Origin: DATGUA01 sp035301545
GTDB taxonomy: Bacteria; Bacillota; Clostridia; Tissierellales; Tissierellaceae
Direction: 5' to 3'
NCBI GenBank assembly: GCA_035301545.1
Contig: DATGUA010000031.1
Span: forward strand, 1-8,147
Length of the DNA: 8,147 nt
The notes below the pieces were generated by a model. It was given only the letters and a program-made list of their open reading frames with translations, did not search any database and had not been told where the DNA came from. The position numbers and the translations under genes were made by a program. Of the stretch, positions 1 to 6,960 are shown one piece after another (within the stretch, counting starts at the first letter, position 1; each line of letters opens with the position of its first letter).

Positions 1-678
1 AGTAGCCCCATATATATCTCCTGTAAAACCATCTATCTTTCTATAAGTATATAATGATATAAGTTCTCCTATTATAAATGACCCTATTAATGGAATTAGA
101 TATTTTATATTTATAAAAGCAATTAAAATTATATATAAAACACTACCACTTAATATATATTTTTTTGGTTTAGAACTATGAAGCATATCCCCTAATCCAC
201 CTGGTCTAGCCACCTTCTTTAAAGCTATTTGTAATAAAACTATTAATCTACCATTTCCCATTGAAAGTATAAGTGTGATAGGTACATTTAATTCCATATT
301 AGATATTAGAATATATTTTAATAATATTATTAAAATAAGACTTAATACACCAAATGCACCTATTCTACTATCCTTCATTATTTCTAAAGTCTTTTCTTTC
401 TCCTTATTAGAAAAGAATCCATCTGCTGTATCTGATAATCCATCTAGATGTAGCCCACCTGTTAATATAATCATTAGCATTACAGTTAAAAAAGAAGCAA
501 TACTTCTATTATATGTCCCTAAAAAGTAATAAGGTAGGGCAGATAGAGCTCCTAATAGTATCCCAACAAAAGGATAAAAGAAAGTACTCCTTCTTATATT
601 TTCATCATTAAAATCTATAGAAATATTTACTGGTAATCTAGTTAAAAATTGTATAGCTAACACAAATCCTTTTATCAT
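1..678 (-). CDS. cobS: Adenosylcobinamide-GDP ribazoletransferase (cobalamin synthase), 3' end cut by window edge
   Basis: The first 226 codons are visible and the frame is still open at base 1; the family is usually about 250 residues, so only the C-terminus is missing. CobS is an integral membrane enzyme that joins adenosylcobinamide-GDP to alpha-ribazole (or its phosphate), closing the nucleotide loop of cobalamin. The family signature GGLHLDGLSDTADGFFS is at residues 74-90, followed by MKDSRIGAFG (101-110) and DGFTGDIYGA near the edge (216-225). Hydrophobic membrane segments lie around residues 34-50, 62-74, 109-127 and 175-208. The start ATG overlaps the cobU stop as ATGA with no clear ribosome binding site, so translation is probably coupled to cobU. 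The acidic DGLSDTADG motif, expected to bind metal, is intact. Identification is secure. Confidence 0.95.
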   Translation of the reverse strand, partial: MIKGFVLAIQFLTRLPVNISIDFNDENIRRSTFFYPFVGILLGALSALPYYFLGTYNRSIASFLTVMLMIILTGGLHLDGLSDTADGFFSNKEKEKTLEIMKDSRIGAFGVLSLILIILLKYILISNMELNVPITLILSMGNGRLIVLLQIALKKVARPGGLGDMLHSSKPKKYILSGSVLYIILIAFINIKYLIPLIGSFIIGELISLYTYRKIDGFTGDIYGAT

Positions 679-1211
679 TTTAATTTCACTGGTAGACCAC
701 AAGCTACCAAATATACTTGATCAGATAATTCTGCTACTTTTTGGTTTATCCTTCCTTGAATATCTCTAAATACTCGAGATATATGATGTTCTGGTACTAT
801 CCCATACCCTACTTCATTAGTTACTAGGATTAAATCATAATCCCTATCCTTTATTTCATTTATTAAATCCTTTATCTCTTTTAATATAGTTTTTTCTATT
901 TTATTTTGAAGCTTATAATCTATATATTCAGTATCTTTTACTATATCAAACATTATATTACTTGCCATTACTGTTATACAGTCTAATAGATAATATCTTT
1001 CATCTTCTACTGCATTATTTAAATTATAATTACCTTCATAAGTTCGCCATATAGAAGGTCTACTTTTTTGATGCAAATCTATTCTCTCTTCCATTTCCTT
1101 ATCCCATACTTTAGATGTAGCTATATATACTACATCTTTTTTGTCTTTATATATATTTTCAGCAAAGCTACTTTTTCCACTTCTAGCTCCACCTGTAATT
1201 AATGTGATCAT
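675..1211 (-). CDS. cobU: Adenosylcobinamide kinase / adenosylcobinamide-phosphate guanylyltransferase
   Basis: This bifunctional cytosolic enzyme phosphorylates adenosylcobinamide and then transfers GMP to give adenosylcobinamide-GDP, the CobS substrate. The 178 residues match the usual family length of about 180. The N-terminal P-loop GGARSGKS is at residues 7-14. HQKSRP at 47-52 holds the histidine (His47) corresponding to the one guanylylated in the Salmonella enzyme. LLDCITV (75-81) is the Walker B-like strand. TNEVGYGIVP (131-140) and FRDIQGRINQKVA (148-160) are family signatures, and the protein ends with GLPVKLK. The start has a modest GAAGGTG ribosome binding site at 1217-1223. The gene follows a 327-base gap after cbiJ and may have its own promoter there, but no convincing one is visible. 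Its stop overlaps the cobS start by two bases. Confidence 0.97.
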   Translation of the reverse strand: MITLITGGARSGKSSFAENIYKDKKDVVYIATSKVWDKEMEERIDLHQKSRPSIWRTYEGNYNLNNAVEDERYYLLDCITVMASNIMFDIVKDTEYIDYKLQNKIEKTILKEIKDLINEIKDRDYDLILVTNEVGYGIVPEHHISRVFRDIQGRINQKVAELSDQVYLVACGLPVKLK

Positions 1212-1260
1212 ATTAACACCTTCAATTTTTAGTATTCTTATTTATTTAGTTATTACTAGA

Positions 1261-1305
1261 TAGAATAGTTTAAATACCTTTGATTAAGTAGCATAGTCTA
1301 AATAC
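1261..1305. repeat. Imperfect 17-base direct repeat upstream of cobU
   Basis: TAGAATAGTTTAAATAC (1261-1277) and TAGCATAGTCTAAATAC (1289-1305) agree at 15 of 17 positions. They start 28 bases apart, between element E2 and the cobU start. A pair of similar sites in phase with about 2.7 helical turns could be an operator or the flank of an inserted element. In AT-rich DNA a short repeat may also be accidental. Confidence 0.5.
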
Positions 1306-1307
1306 TC

Positions 1308-1384
1308 GGATTCTTATAATGAAGGCTCCTCCCATGAAAGGAAGACTACCTTTCATAAGTCATCTCTTTTCATTATAAGAATCC
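1308..1384. repeat. Element E2: 77-base structured palindrome with inner hairpin
   Basis: The outer arms 1308-1323 and 1369-1384 are perfect 16-base inverted repeats (GGATTCTTATAATGAA and its complement). On the plus strand two G-U pairs extend the stem to 18. Inside are CTCCTCCC (1326-1333), an 8-base-pair hairpin (ATGAAAGG 1334-1341 with CCTTTCAT 1349-1356, 7-base loop) and AAGTCATCTC (1357-1366). The total length equals that of E1. No T-run follows either end, so a simple terminator is unlikely. The consensus orientation, defined by AAGTCA after the hairpin, is the plus strand, opposite to the operon. The structure is seen directly; its role is unknown. Confidence 0.85.
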
Positions 1385-1423
1385 TAACACTGTCTTTTTA
1401 ATAAATAACTGTCTAGTACATAT

Positions 1424-1500
1424 GGGCTGATGTAATTAAAATAAGCTCCTGACTTGCGGTGAAGTGACCGCCGGAAGGGCGTTTTTAATTACATCAGCCC
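1424..1500. repeat. Element E1: 77-base GC-rich structured palindrome with inner hairpin
   Basis: The arms 1424-1441 and 1483-1500 pair perfectly over 18 bases (GGGCTGATGTAATTAAAA and its complement). The core 1445-1481 is about 68% G+C, far above its AT-rich surroundings, as is typical of structured RNA in low-GC genomes. The core forms the hairpin GCGGT/ACCGC (1456-1460 with 1467-1471, 6-base loop). On the minus strand a competing hairpin, CGCC/GGCG, uses some of the same bases. Also on the minus strand, the bases after the hairpin read AAGTCAGGAG (1455-1446), which resembles the start of the cobalamin riboswitch B12 box. There is no T-run after either end. Its consensus orientation is the minus strand, the same as the operon. 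Function is not known. Confidence 0.85.
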
Positions 1501-1538
1501 TATTTGCCACTTATCTAAATATAAAACTAATAAACAAA

Positions 1539-2270
1539 TTATACAAAAGACTTTCTTATAATATCCTCTAATTCATCTAAAGAACTTATCCCCTCTTCAA
1601 CTTCCCTATTTATAATAATAGGCTTTATACCTAATTCCTCACAAGCTTCTACCTTTTCTAATGTACCACCAGAATTTCCACTATCTTTCATTATAACAAA
1701 ATCCGCTTTATTTTCTTTAAACATAATCTTATTATATTCTTTAGAAAATGGGCCTACTATTGCTACTATATCTCTTATATGAACATTATGTTTTCTACAT
1801 TCCTCTATACTCTCTATAGCAGGAAGGACTCTATATGTAAATTTATTTTCACCTTTAACCTTTTCAAAATCCCCTATATTTTTACATCCAGTAGTGAAGA
1901 ATACATTTCCTTGTATAGCTTTTAAATATTCATAGGCTTCTTCATAAGAGTTTAGATTTATAGCATTGTCGTAATTACTTACCTCTCTCGTATACCTAAT
2001 ATAATCTATATCCTTATCATTAGCTACCTTTTTCGCGTTATCAGACACTATCTTTGCAAATGGATGGGTTAAATCTATTATTACCTTTACTTTTTCATTA
2101 TCTATAAATTTACCCATTTCTTCATAATTCATTCTGCCAGTTCTTAACTTATCTGAATCTATAAATTCTTTTCCACTATCTGTAGCTACAGTTATTATAA
2201 AATTATCTAAATCATCGATTCTATCTACTAGCTTTCTAGCTTCACTAGTACCACCTATTATCCAAATCAT
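1539..2270 (-). CDS. cbiJ: Cobalt-precorrin-6A reductase
   Basis: CbiJ (CobK family) reduces a double bond of the cobalt-precorrin-6A macrocycle with a nicotinamide cofactor in the cytosol, giving cobalt-precorrin-6B. The 243 residues match the usual length of about 250. The N-terminus carries the nucleotide-binding signature IIGGTSEAR (4-12). DLTHPFA at 66-72 is the most characteristic family motif, GPFS is at 173-176, and KDSGNSGGTLEKVEA (195-209) forms the C-terminal signature. The start overlaps the cbiH stop by four bases (ATGA). It is the last gene of the compact cbi block before the 327-base gap. Identification is firm. Confidence 0.95.
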   Translation of the reverse strand: MIWIIGGTSEARKLVDRIDDLDNFIITVATDSGKEFIDSDKLRTGRMNYEEMGKFIDNEKVKVIIDLTHPFAKIVSDNAKKVANDKDIDYIRYTREVSNYDNAINLNSYEEAYEYLKAIQGNVFFTTGCKNIGDFEKVKGENKFTYRVLPAIESIEECRKHNVHIRDIVAIVGPFSKEYNKIMFKENKADFVIMKDSGNSGGTLEKVEACEELGIKPIIINREVEEGISSLDELEDIIRKSFV

Positions 2271-2989
2271 TTTATTTCATATCCTCTTGGAGTTACTATT
2301 TGTCCATCTTTTACAAATGTATTTGAATTACCTATGATCAAGACTGTTACCATATCTATTTCCTCATAATTTATATTGTCTAATGTAGTTGTAGTAATAG
2401 TTCTGTCTCCTCTGCCTGAATTTCTTACTATACCTACTGGTGTAGCCCCTTTTCTATATTTTTTTATTATATTGATAGAAGTTTCTAGATGATCTGGCCT
2501 TCCTTTAGATCTTGGATTATATATTGTAATTACGAAGTCTCCATCTGCTGCCTTTTCTACTCTTTTTAATATTACATCCCATGGTGTTAATAAATCACTT
2601 AAAGATATAGAAGCATAATCATGCATTATAGGAGCACCTAATTCTGCTGCAGCTGAAAATGCTGCTGTTACCCCTGGAATTATTTCTACTTCTATATCTT
2701 CCTTTAATTCTAATATAGGTCCTGCCATTCCATATAAACCTGCATCTCCAGTACTTAATATAGTAGTATTTTTACCTTCCTTTACTTTCTCTATAGCAAA
2801 TTTACATCTTTCTATTTCTCCTCTCATACCTGTAGAGAATATTTCTTTTCCCTCTATAAAATCTTCTATATATCCTATATATGGCTTATATCCTACTATT
2901 ACATCACAAGATCTAACAGTTTCTACTGCTTTATAAGTCATATGCTCTTTGCCGCCTGGTCCGATTCCTACTACATATAGTTTAGCCAT
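2267..2989 (-). CDS. cbiH: Cobalt-precorrin-3 C17-methyltransferase (ring contraction)
   Basis: CbiH (CobJ family) uses S-adenosylmethionine to methylate C17 and drives ring contraction in the anaerobic route, forming the delta-lactone that CbiG opens. It has the tetrapyrrole methylase fold. VGIGPGG (7-13) is the N-terminal loop, STGDAGLYGM (79-88) and IPGVTAAF (104-111) surround the methyl donor, and NPRSKGR (158-164) is typical of CbiH; TPRGY closes the protein. I place the start at 2989, giving 240 residues beginning MAKLYVVG. An in-frame ATG at 3010 would add only MFQRRKI, whereas 2989 has a near-ideal ribosome binding site (AAAGGAGG, 2996-3003) at six bases. The chosen start overlaps the cbiG stop by eight bases. 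Confidence 0.95.
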   Translation of the reverse strand: MAKLYVVGIGPGGKEHMTYKAVETVRSCDVIVGYKPYIGYIEDFIEGKEIFSTGMRGEIERCKFAIEKVKEGKNTTILSTGDAGLYGMAGPILELKEDIEVEIIPGVTAAFSAAAELGAPIMHDYASISLSDLLTPWDVILKRVEKAADGDFVITIYNPRSKGRPDHLETSINIIKKYRKGATPVGIVRNSGRGDRTITTTTLDNINYEEIDMVTVLIIGNSNTFVKDGQIVTPRGYEIK

Positions 2990-4007
2990 TATTTTCCTCC
3001 TTTGAAACACTTATAGTTATTCCATTATATTTAAATTTTGGTAATATTATATTTCCTCCTAAAAGATATGCACAAGGTTCTGATACTGAATATACTCCTA
3101 TAGTATCTTTTACAAATTGAGACTTTTCGAATTTTCCTTCAACCTTTTCTATATCTTTTATAGTAAATATTTTTAAAGGTACATTATAATATTTAGCTGT
3201 ATGAATAATTCCTTTTTCATCTTTTTTAATTTCTACTGTTCCTATATTATTAATACTTTTATTAGAAATATTTACTGTGGATAAAGCTGTCTCAACAGCA
3301 CTTCTTATCCTCTTTCCTTCCACATCCTTCCTACAACCTATACCTATATTTATATTTTTAGGTCTAAGGACAGTGTATGGAATCTTTTGTAACCTTTTAC
3401 CATCTATAATTTCTGATGATACTATTATTAATCCATCTATATCCTTTTTGTGGTTTCCTATATCTTCTAAATTATCTAAGACCTTTATATTAGGATAATT
3501 TAGAATTTGCTTATCTTCTGTAAAAAAGCCTATTCTTTTATAATTAACCATCATAGAGGTTAGCTTTGTTATACTTTTCATATCTTCCATATAATAATTA
3601 TTATCTTTAGCAAATATATCTATAGAATCAAATCCTCTACTATCTGAAGCGGTAGTTATTACTGGTATTCCATCTATTTCTTCACTTATATCTTCCGTTA
3701 TTTTATTAGCTCCACCTAAATGTCCTGATAATAAGCTTATAATAAACTTTCCTTTGTCATCTATAACTATTATTGCTGGATCCTTAGTTTTATTTTCTAT
3801 AAATGGTGCTATAAATCTAGTAGCTATTCCTGTTGCCGATATAAATATTATTCCATCGTATTCTTTCCAAAGTTTTTTCATTATGGATTTGCTTCCCTTT
3901 TTTATAGAAGAATTTTTAATATGATTTATATTATAAGACTGTAGTCTTTCTAATTTATCTCCTAGTATTCCTCCTGATTCAGTAAAGGATAGGCATACTA
4001 ATTTCAT
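2982..4007 (-). CDS. cbiG: Cobalt-precorrin-5A hydrolase
   Basis: CbiG opens the delta-lactone of cobalt-precorrin-5A and releases the two-carbon C20 fragment as acetaldehyde. The step is specific to the oxygen-independent pathway. The 341 residues cover the expected three regions. The N-terminal half has FISATGIATR (55-64), SGHLGGAN (94-101) and ASDSRGFDSIDIFAK (120-134). A variable middle region runs over about 140-215. The C-terminal CobE-like domain begins at INIGIGCRK (219-227) and includes GVYSVSEPCA (304-313). The start at 4007 has an AGGAGTG ribosome binding site and overlaps the cbiF stop by four bases (ATGA). There is no fusion to cbiH or cbiF, although fusions are known in this family. 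Identification is firm. Confidence 0.96.
   Translation of the reverse strand: MKLVCLSFTESGGILGDKLERLQSYNINHIKNSSIKKGSKSIMKKLWKEYDGIIFISATGIATRFIAPFIENKTKDPAIIVIDDKGKFIISLLSGHLGGANKITEDISEEIDGIPVITTASDSRGFDSIDIFAKDNNYYMEDMKSITKLTSMMVNYKRIGFFTEDKQILNYPNIKVLDNLEDIGNHKKDIDGLIIVSSEIIDGKRLQKIPYTVLRPKNINIGIGCRKDVEGKRIRSAVETALSTVNISNKSINNIGTVEIKKDEKGIIHTAKYYNVPLKIFTIKDIEKVEGKFEKSQFVKDTIGVYSVSEPCAYLLGGNIILPKFKYNGITISVSKEENNG
2996..3003 (-). promoter_or_regulatory. Strong ribosome binding site that decides the cbiH start
   Basis: AAAGGAGG on the minus strand lies six bases before the ATG at 2989, inside the end of cbiG. It codes through the upstream alternative ATG at 3010, which has no such site of its own. 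This supports the shorter CbiH protein. Confidence 0.85.
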
Positions 4008-4759
4008 TTTTTAACACTCCTATATTCATGACTAAAGCCTGGATCATATAGTTTAGATCTTTCATAATCTCCTTCTATAAATTTCCCTACTAGGATCTGG
4101 GCTGTTTTACTAATATCTTTTTCTTTTACCTTTGCTCCTATATCTTTCAGAGTTCCTATTACTATTTCCTCATCTTCCCAGCTAGCTCTGTATACTACAG
4201 CCACTGGTATATCATAAGAACCATATCCTTTTGCTAATTCTTCTATTACCTTATCTATCTGTTGTACAGATAAAAATATTGCCATAGAAGCTTTATGTCT
4301 TGCTAGACCTTCTATATCTTCTCCTTCTGGTACTGGAGTTCTACCTTCTATTCTTGTAAGGATTACGGTTTGGCTTACATTTGGAAGGGTAAATTCTCTT
4401 TTAATAGATGAACATGCAGCAGTAAAGGAACTTACTCCTGGGATTATTTCATATTCTATATTTAATTTATCTAATTCATCCATCTGTTCTCGTATAGCTC
4501 CGTATATGGTTGGATCTCCTGTATGAAGTCGAACTATCTTTTTATTATCCTTAACTCCTTCTTTCATAAGATCTATAACTTCTTCTAAAGTCATAGATGC
4601 ACTATTGTAAAACTTTGCCTCTTCTTTGCAAAATTCTAAGTGACCCTTATATACTAAACTACCTGCATATATAATAATATCTCCTTCTTCAAGGAGTTTT
4701 CTTCCTTTTATAGTTATTAAATCTACATCTCCTGGTCCTGCTCCTACAAAACTAATCAT
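4004..4759 (-). CDS. cbiF: Cobalt-precorrin-4 C11-methyltransferase
   Basis: CbiF (CobM family) transfers a methyl group from S-adenosylmethionine to C11 of cobalt-precorrin-4. Its product is opened by CbiG, the next gene. The 251 residues match the family length. Motifs in order are FVGAGPGDVDLIT (4-16), YAGSLV (31-36), LHTGDPTIYGAIREQM (78-93), IPGVSSFTAA (106-115) and ILTRIEGRTPVPEGE (133-147). The YAGSLV and RTPVPEGE segments separate CbiF from the related CbiE, CbiH and CbiL methylases. The start at 4759 has an AGGAGTG ribosome binding site and overlaps the end of cbiT by eight bases. Identification is firm. Confidence 0.96.
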   Translation of the reverse strand: MISFVGAGPGDVDLITIKGRKLLEEGDIIIYAGSLVYKGHLEFCKEEAKFYNSASMTLEEVIDLMKEGVKDNKKIVRLHTGDPTIYGAIREQMDELDKLNIEYEIIPGVSSFTAACSSIKREFTLPNVSQTVILTRIEGRTPVPEGEDIEGLARHKASMAIFLSVQQIDKVIEELAKGYGSYDIPVAVVYRASWEDEEIVIGTLKDIGAKVKEKDISKTAQILVGKFIEGDYERSKLYDPGFSHEYRSVKK

Positions 4760-5306
4760 TAGATTTCACTCCTTTTATTATAAATATAGGATTATTCCCT
4801 CTAAGTAATCCTATATGATCTATATATGATGCCTGAATTAGTTGAGTCTCTATATCTTTATATTTATGTTTCTTTAATAATTCTTGAAATTTTACAAGGT
4901 TTTTTAACATAATGAAATTCCCACATAAAATCCCTTCTTTTTCTAGATGACAATCTAAATATTTAAATATATTTGGTAATTGTCCACCACTCCCACCTAT
5001 AAAACACTTATTAAATCTTTTATCTGGCAAATCTTCTGAGGCTTGTCCTTTTATAATATGTATATCTATTCCGAATTTTTCTGTATTTTGATGAATTAGT
5101 TCTATTCCCTCTTCTTCTCTTTCTATAGCCCAAGTTTCAGCCCCTTGTAAAGCTGCCTCTATAGATACAGAACCTGTCCCTGCTCCAATATCTAATAGCC
5201 TATCCCCTTCTTCAATTGAGAGATAAGCCATAGCAAGGATTCTTATATTAAATTTAGTCATAGGAATATTTCCTCTAATAAACTTATCATCTTTAATCCA
5301 TTTCAT
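4752..5306 (-). CDS. cbiT: Cobalt-precorrin-6B C15-methyltransferase (decarboxylating)
   Basis: CbiT methylates C15 and decarboxylates the C12 acetate side chain. It corresponds to the C-terminal half of the fused CobL of aerobic producers. The 184 residues form a class I methyltransferase. The opening segment PMTKFNIRILAMAYL (15-29) is the usual CbiT helix, LLDIGAGTGSVSIEAA (37-52) is the S-adenosylmethionine loop, the acidic residue Glu62 in AIERE follows the second strand, and FIGGSGGQL (102-110) is a CbiT signature. The gene overlaps cbiE by 14 bases. Its ribosome binding site is weak (GGTGATAG), so translation is probably coupled to cbiE, which would help match the two partner activities. 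Confidence 0.95.
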   Translation of the reverse strand: MKWIKDDKFIRGNIPMTKFNIRILAMAYLSIEEGDRLLDIGAGTGSVSIEAALQGAETWAIEREEEGIELIHQNTEKFGIDIHIIKGQASEDLPDKRFNKCFIGGSGGQLPNIFKYLDCHLEKEGILCGNFIMLKNLVKFQELLKKHKYKDIETQLIQASYIDHIGLLRGNNPIFIIKGVKSND

Positions 5307-5889
5307 TTTCTATCACCACAATTGCTAAAGGAGATATATCTTCAATATCTTCTCCTATCTTTTTTATCATTATTTCTTCATCATCATGTGAGAGATTAAA
5401 ACCTATATACATATTCCCTCTAATATTTAACTCTTTTAATTTCTTAGATATATATGCTGGATTATTATCTTTATCTGTTAATATTATAGATAATTTATTT
5501 TTCCTTACTTTATCTAAATCCCCTTTTCTTCCATGTAAAGATATAAATTTAGCATCTTGCCAAGGTTTTTGTAATTTAGACATTAGATATTGGAAAGAAG
5601 ATAATCCTGGTAATATTTCTTTAATTTTTATTCCTTTATTTTGTATAAACTGTACTATTCCAAAGAAATTAGGATCTCCTGAGGCTAATAATAATATGTC
5701 CTCTTCTTTTTCTATATAATCTAATACTTCATCTACTTTATTTATAGATATAATATTCTTATTTATCATCTTAAGAGATTTAGCTATTCTACCAAACCCT
5801 AAAATACATTTAGCATTATTCATAGCTTCCATTACATCTAATGTTAAATACTTAGGATTTCCTGGTCCTACTCCTCCAATAGTTAGCAT
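5293..5889 (-). CDS. cbiE: Cobalt-precorrin-7 C5-methyltransferase
   Basis: CbiE methylates C5 late in corrin synthesis and corresponds to the N-terminal half of aerobic CobL. The 198 residues carry the tetrapyrrole methylase fold: GGVGPGNPKYLT (5-16), GFGR (31-34), LASGDPNFFG (68-77), LPGLSSFQYLMSKL (93-106) and a short ISLHGR segment (116-121). It is encoded apart from cbiT, as is usual in anaerobic producers, and the two frames overlap by 14 bases. The start at 5889 overlaps the cbiD stop by seven bases (ATGCTAA), with an AGAGGTG-like ribosome binding site upstream. The family is clear. Confidence 0.95.
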   Translation of the reverse strand: MLTIGGVGPGNPKYLTLDVMEAMNNAKCILGFGRIAKSLKMINKNIISINKVDEVLDYIEKEEDILLLASGDPNFFGIVQFIQNKGIKIKEILPGLSSFQYLMSKLQKPWQDAKFISLHGRKGDLDKVRKNKLSIILTDKDNNPAYISKKLKELNIRGNMYIGFNLSHDDEEIMIKKIGEDIEDISPLAIVVIENEMD

Positions 5890-6959
5890 ATGTCTACACC
5901 TCTCTCCATAGAATACATTTTTACTTCTATATCTAAGTCTTCATCTTTAATATATCTTTTAACTCTTTTTTCTGCACCTTTTTCCATTAATTCTACTATT
6001 GAGCCATATCCTTTATCTATACAAATATTTAAGGCTTCTTCTGCTGTTAAACAACTATTGACTTCTTGAATTAATTCTATAGAAGCTTCCATTAATGCAA
6101 GATAATATATAAAAGCTTCCATTCTAGCATCACAAACCTTACTATGAGTATTAAATACTCCTATAGATAATTTTGCAAACTTCCCTACATGTCCTAATAA
6201 CTTTATAGACTTAAATCTTTTATTATGAATGTATAATAAGCTATCTCCTATAAAATTAGATATCTTCACTCTAGGTATATTAGGATATATTTCTTTAGCT
6301 AGCTTTTCTCCATGATTTCCAGGTACTAATACTATATTATCTCTTCCTTGATTTTTATCTATAGTATCTACTTCCATATATATAGTTTTAAGTAAAGCTT
6401 CTTCTGACATAGGATAGACTATACCTTTTGTGCCTATTATAGATATTCCATTTTCTATACCTATATTTTTATTAAAGGTTTGCTTTGCTATCTTTTCTCC
6501 TTTAGGTGCTGTAATCAATACATTATATCCTTTATTAGATAGAGACTTTATTTCTTGTAAGATCATTTTTCTAGGTACTTCATTTATAGCTGCTTGTCCT
6601 ACTTGCCCAAATAGACTTTTAGATGTTATTCTTCCAACACCTTTTCCACCATCTATTTCTATTTCTTTATCTTCTCTCCTAGTAACTTTACTACGAATCT
6701 CCATACCATCCGTATTATCTGGATCATCTCCTGCATCTTTTATAATTCCACAGGATACATATTCTTTAGTAATTATTGGATTATGAACTTCTAATTTAAG
6801 TCTTACATTAGCAGGGGTATCTATTTCTATATACTTTATTTCTTCTTGAGATTCTAACATTATCACTGAAGCTTTAGAAGCTGCTGCTGCACAGCTTCCT
6901 GTAGTATAGCCACATCTTAGATTTTTCCCATCTTTTACTACATATAAATCTAGTCCCAT
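5883..6959 (-). CDS. cbiD: Cobalt-precorrin-5B C1-methyltransferase
   Basis: CbiD methylates C1 of the ring after CbiG has opened the lactone. It is unrelated in fold to the other corrin methylases and is a marker of the anaerobic pathway. The 358 residues match the usual length of about 360. LRCGYTTGSCAAAA (14-27) is the hallmark N-terminal motif. KDAGDDPDNTDG (74-85), GGKGVGRIT (104-112), GQAAINEVPR (121-130), FIGDSLLYI (235-243) and GHVGKFAKL with a following THS (255-272) complete the family pattern. The start lies one base after the cbiC stop, with AGGAAG (6965-6970) as ribosome binding site inside cbiC. Identification is firm. Confidence 0.97.
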   Translation of the reverse strand: MGLDLYVVKDGKNLRCGYTTGSCAAAASKASVIMLESQEEIKYIEIDTPANVRLKLEVHNPIITKEYVSCGIIKDAGDDPDNTDGMEIRSKVTRREDKEIEIDGGKGVGRITSKSLFGQVGQAAINEVPRKMILQEIKSLSNKGYNVLITAPKGEKIAKQTFNKNIGIENGISIIGTKGIVYPMSEEALLKTIYMEVDTIDKNQGRDNIVLVPGNHGEKLAKEIYPNIPRVKISNFIGDSLLYIHNKRFKSIKLLGHVGKFAKLSIGVFNTHSKVCDARMEAFIYYLALMEASIELIQEVNSCLTAEEALNICIDKGYGSIVELMEKGAEKRVKRYIKDEDLDIEVKMYSMERGVDIC

Positions 6960-6960
6960 A

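Larger units (their letters stand above)
1212..1538. other. Gene-free gap between cbiJ and cobU holding two structured elements and a direct repeat
   Basis: This 327-base stretch carries no credible coding frame. It interrupts an otherwise tightly packed operon. From left to right on the plus strand it holds the cobU ribosome binding site, a 17-base imperfect direct repeat (1261-1305), element E2 (1308-1384), a 39-base AT-rich spacer, element E1 (1424-1500), and about 38 AT-rich bases up to the cbiJ stop. Neither element is followed by the T-run of a standard intrinsic terminator on either strand, so transcription may well continue from cbiJ into cobU. The stems could instead affect transcript processing or stability; that part is inference. 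Confidence 0.8.

Noticed and set aside
275..529. Plus-strand open frame of 84 codons
   Set aside because: It lies entirely inside cobS on the other strand, encodes no known motif and has no convincing ribosome binding site.
1334..1378. Small plus-strand peptide starting ATGAAAGG inside E2
   Set aside because: It would be only 14 codons, lies wholly in the palindrome and has no ribosome binding site.
1308..1500. E1 and E2 as ordinary intrinsic terminators
   Set aside because: Neither stem is followed directly by a T-run on either strand, and each contains an inner branched structure rather than a simple loop.
1424..1500. E1 as a tRNA gene, suggested by its 77-base length and GC-rich core
   Set aside because: The outer stem has 18 pairs instead of 7, and there is no T-loop GTTC motif or cloverleaf arrangement.
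2990..3010. Longer CbiH beginning MFQRRKI
   Set aside because: The extension precedes the conserved MAKLYVVGIGPGG start, and a near-ideal ribosome binding site serves the inner ATG at 2989.
3277..3498. Plus-strand open frame of 73 codons
   Set aside because: It is antisense to the conserved C-terminal half of cbiG and reflects its codon pattern only.
6430..6786. Plus-strand open frame of 118 codons with hydrophobic stretches
   Set aside because: It is antisense to the conserved core of cbiD; the hydrophobic look follows from complementing AT-rich codons.
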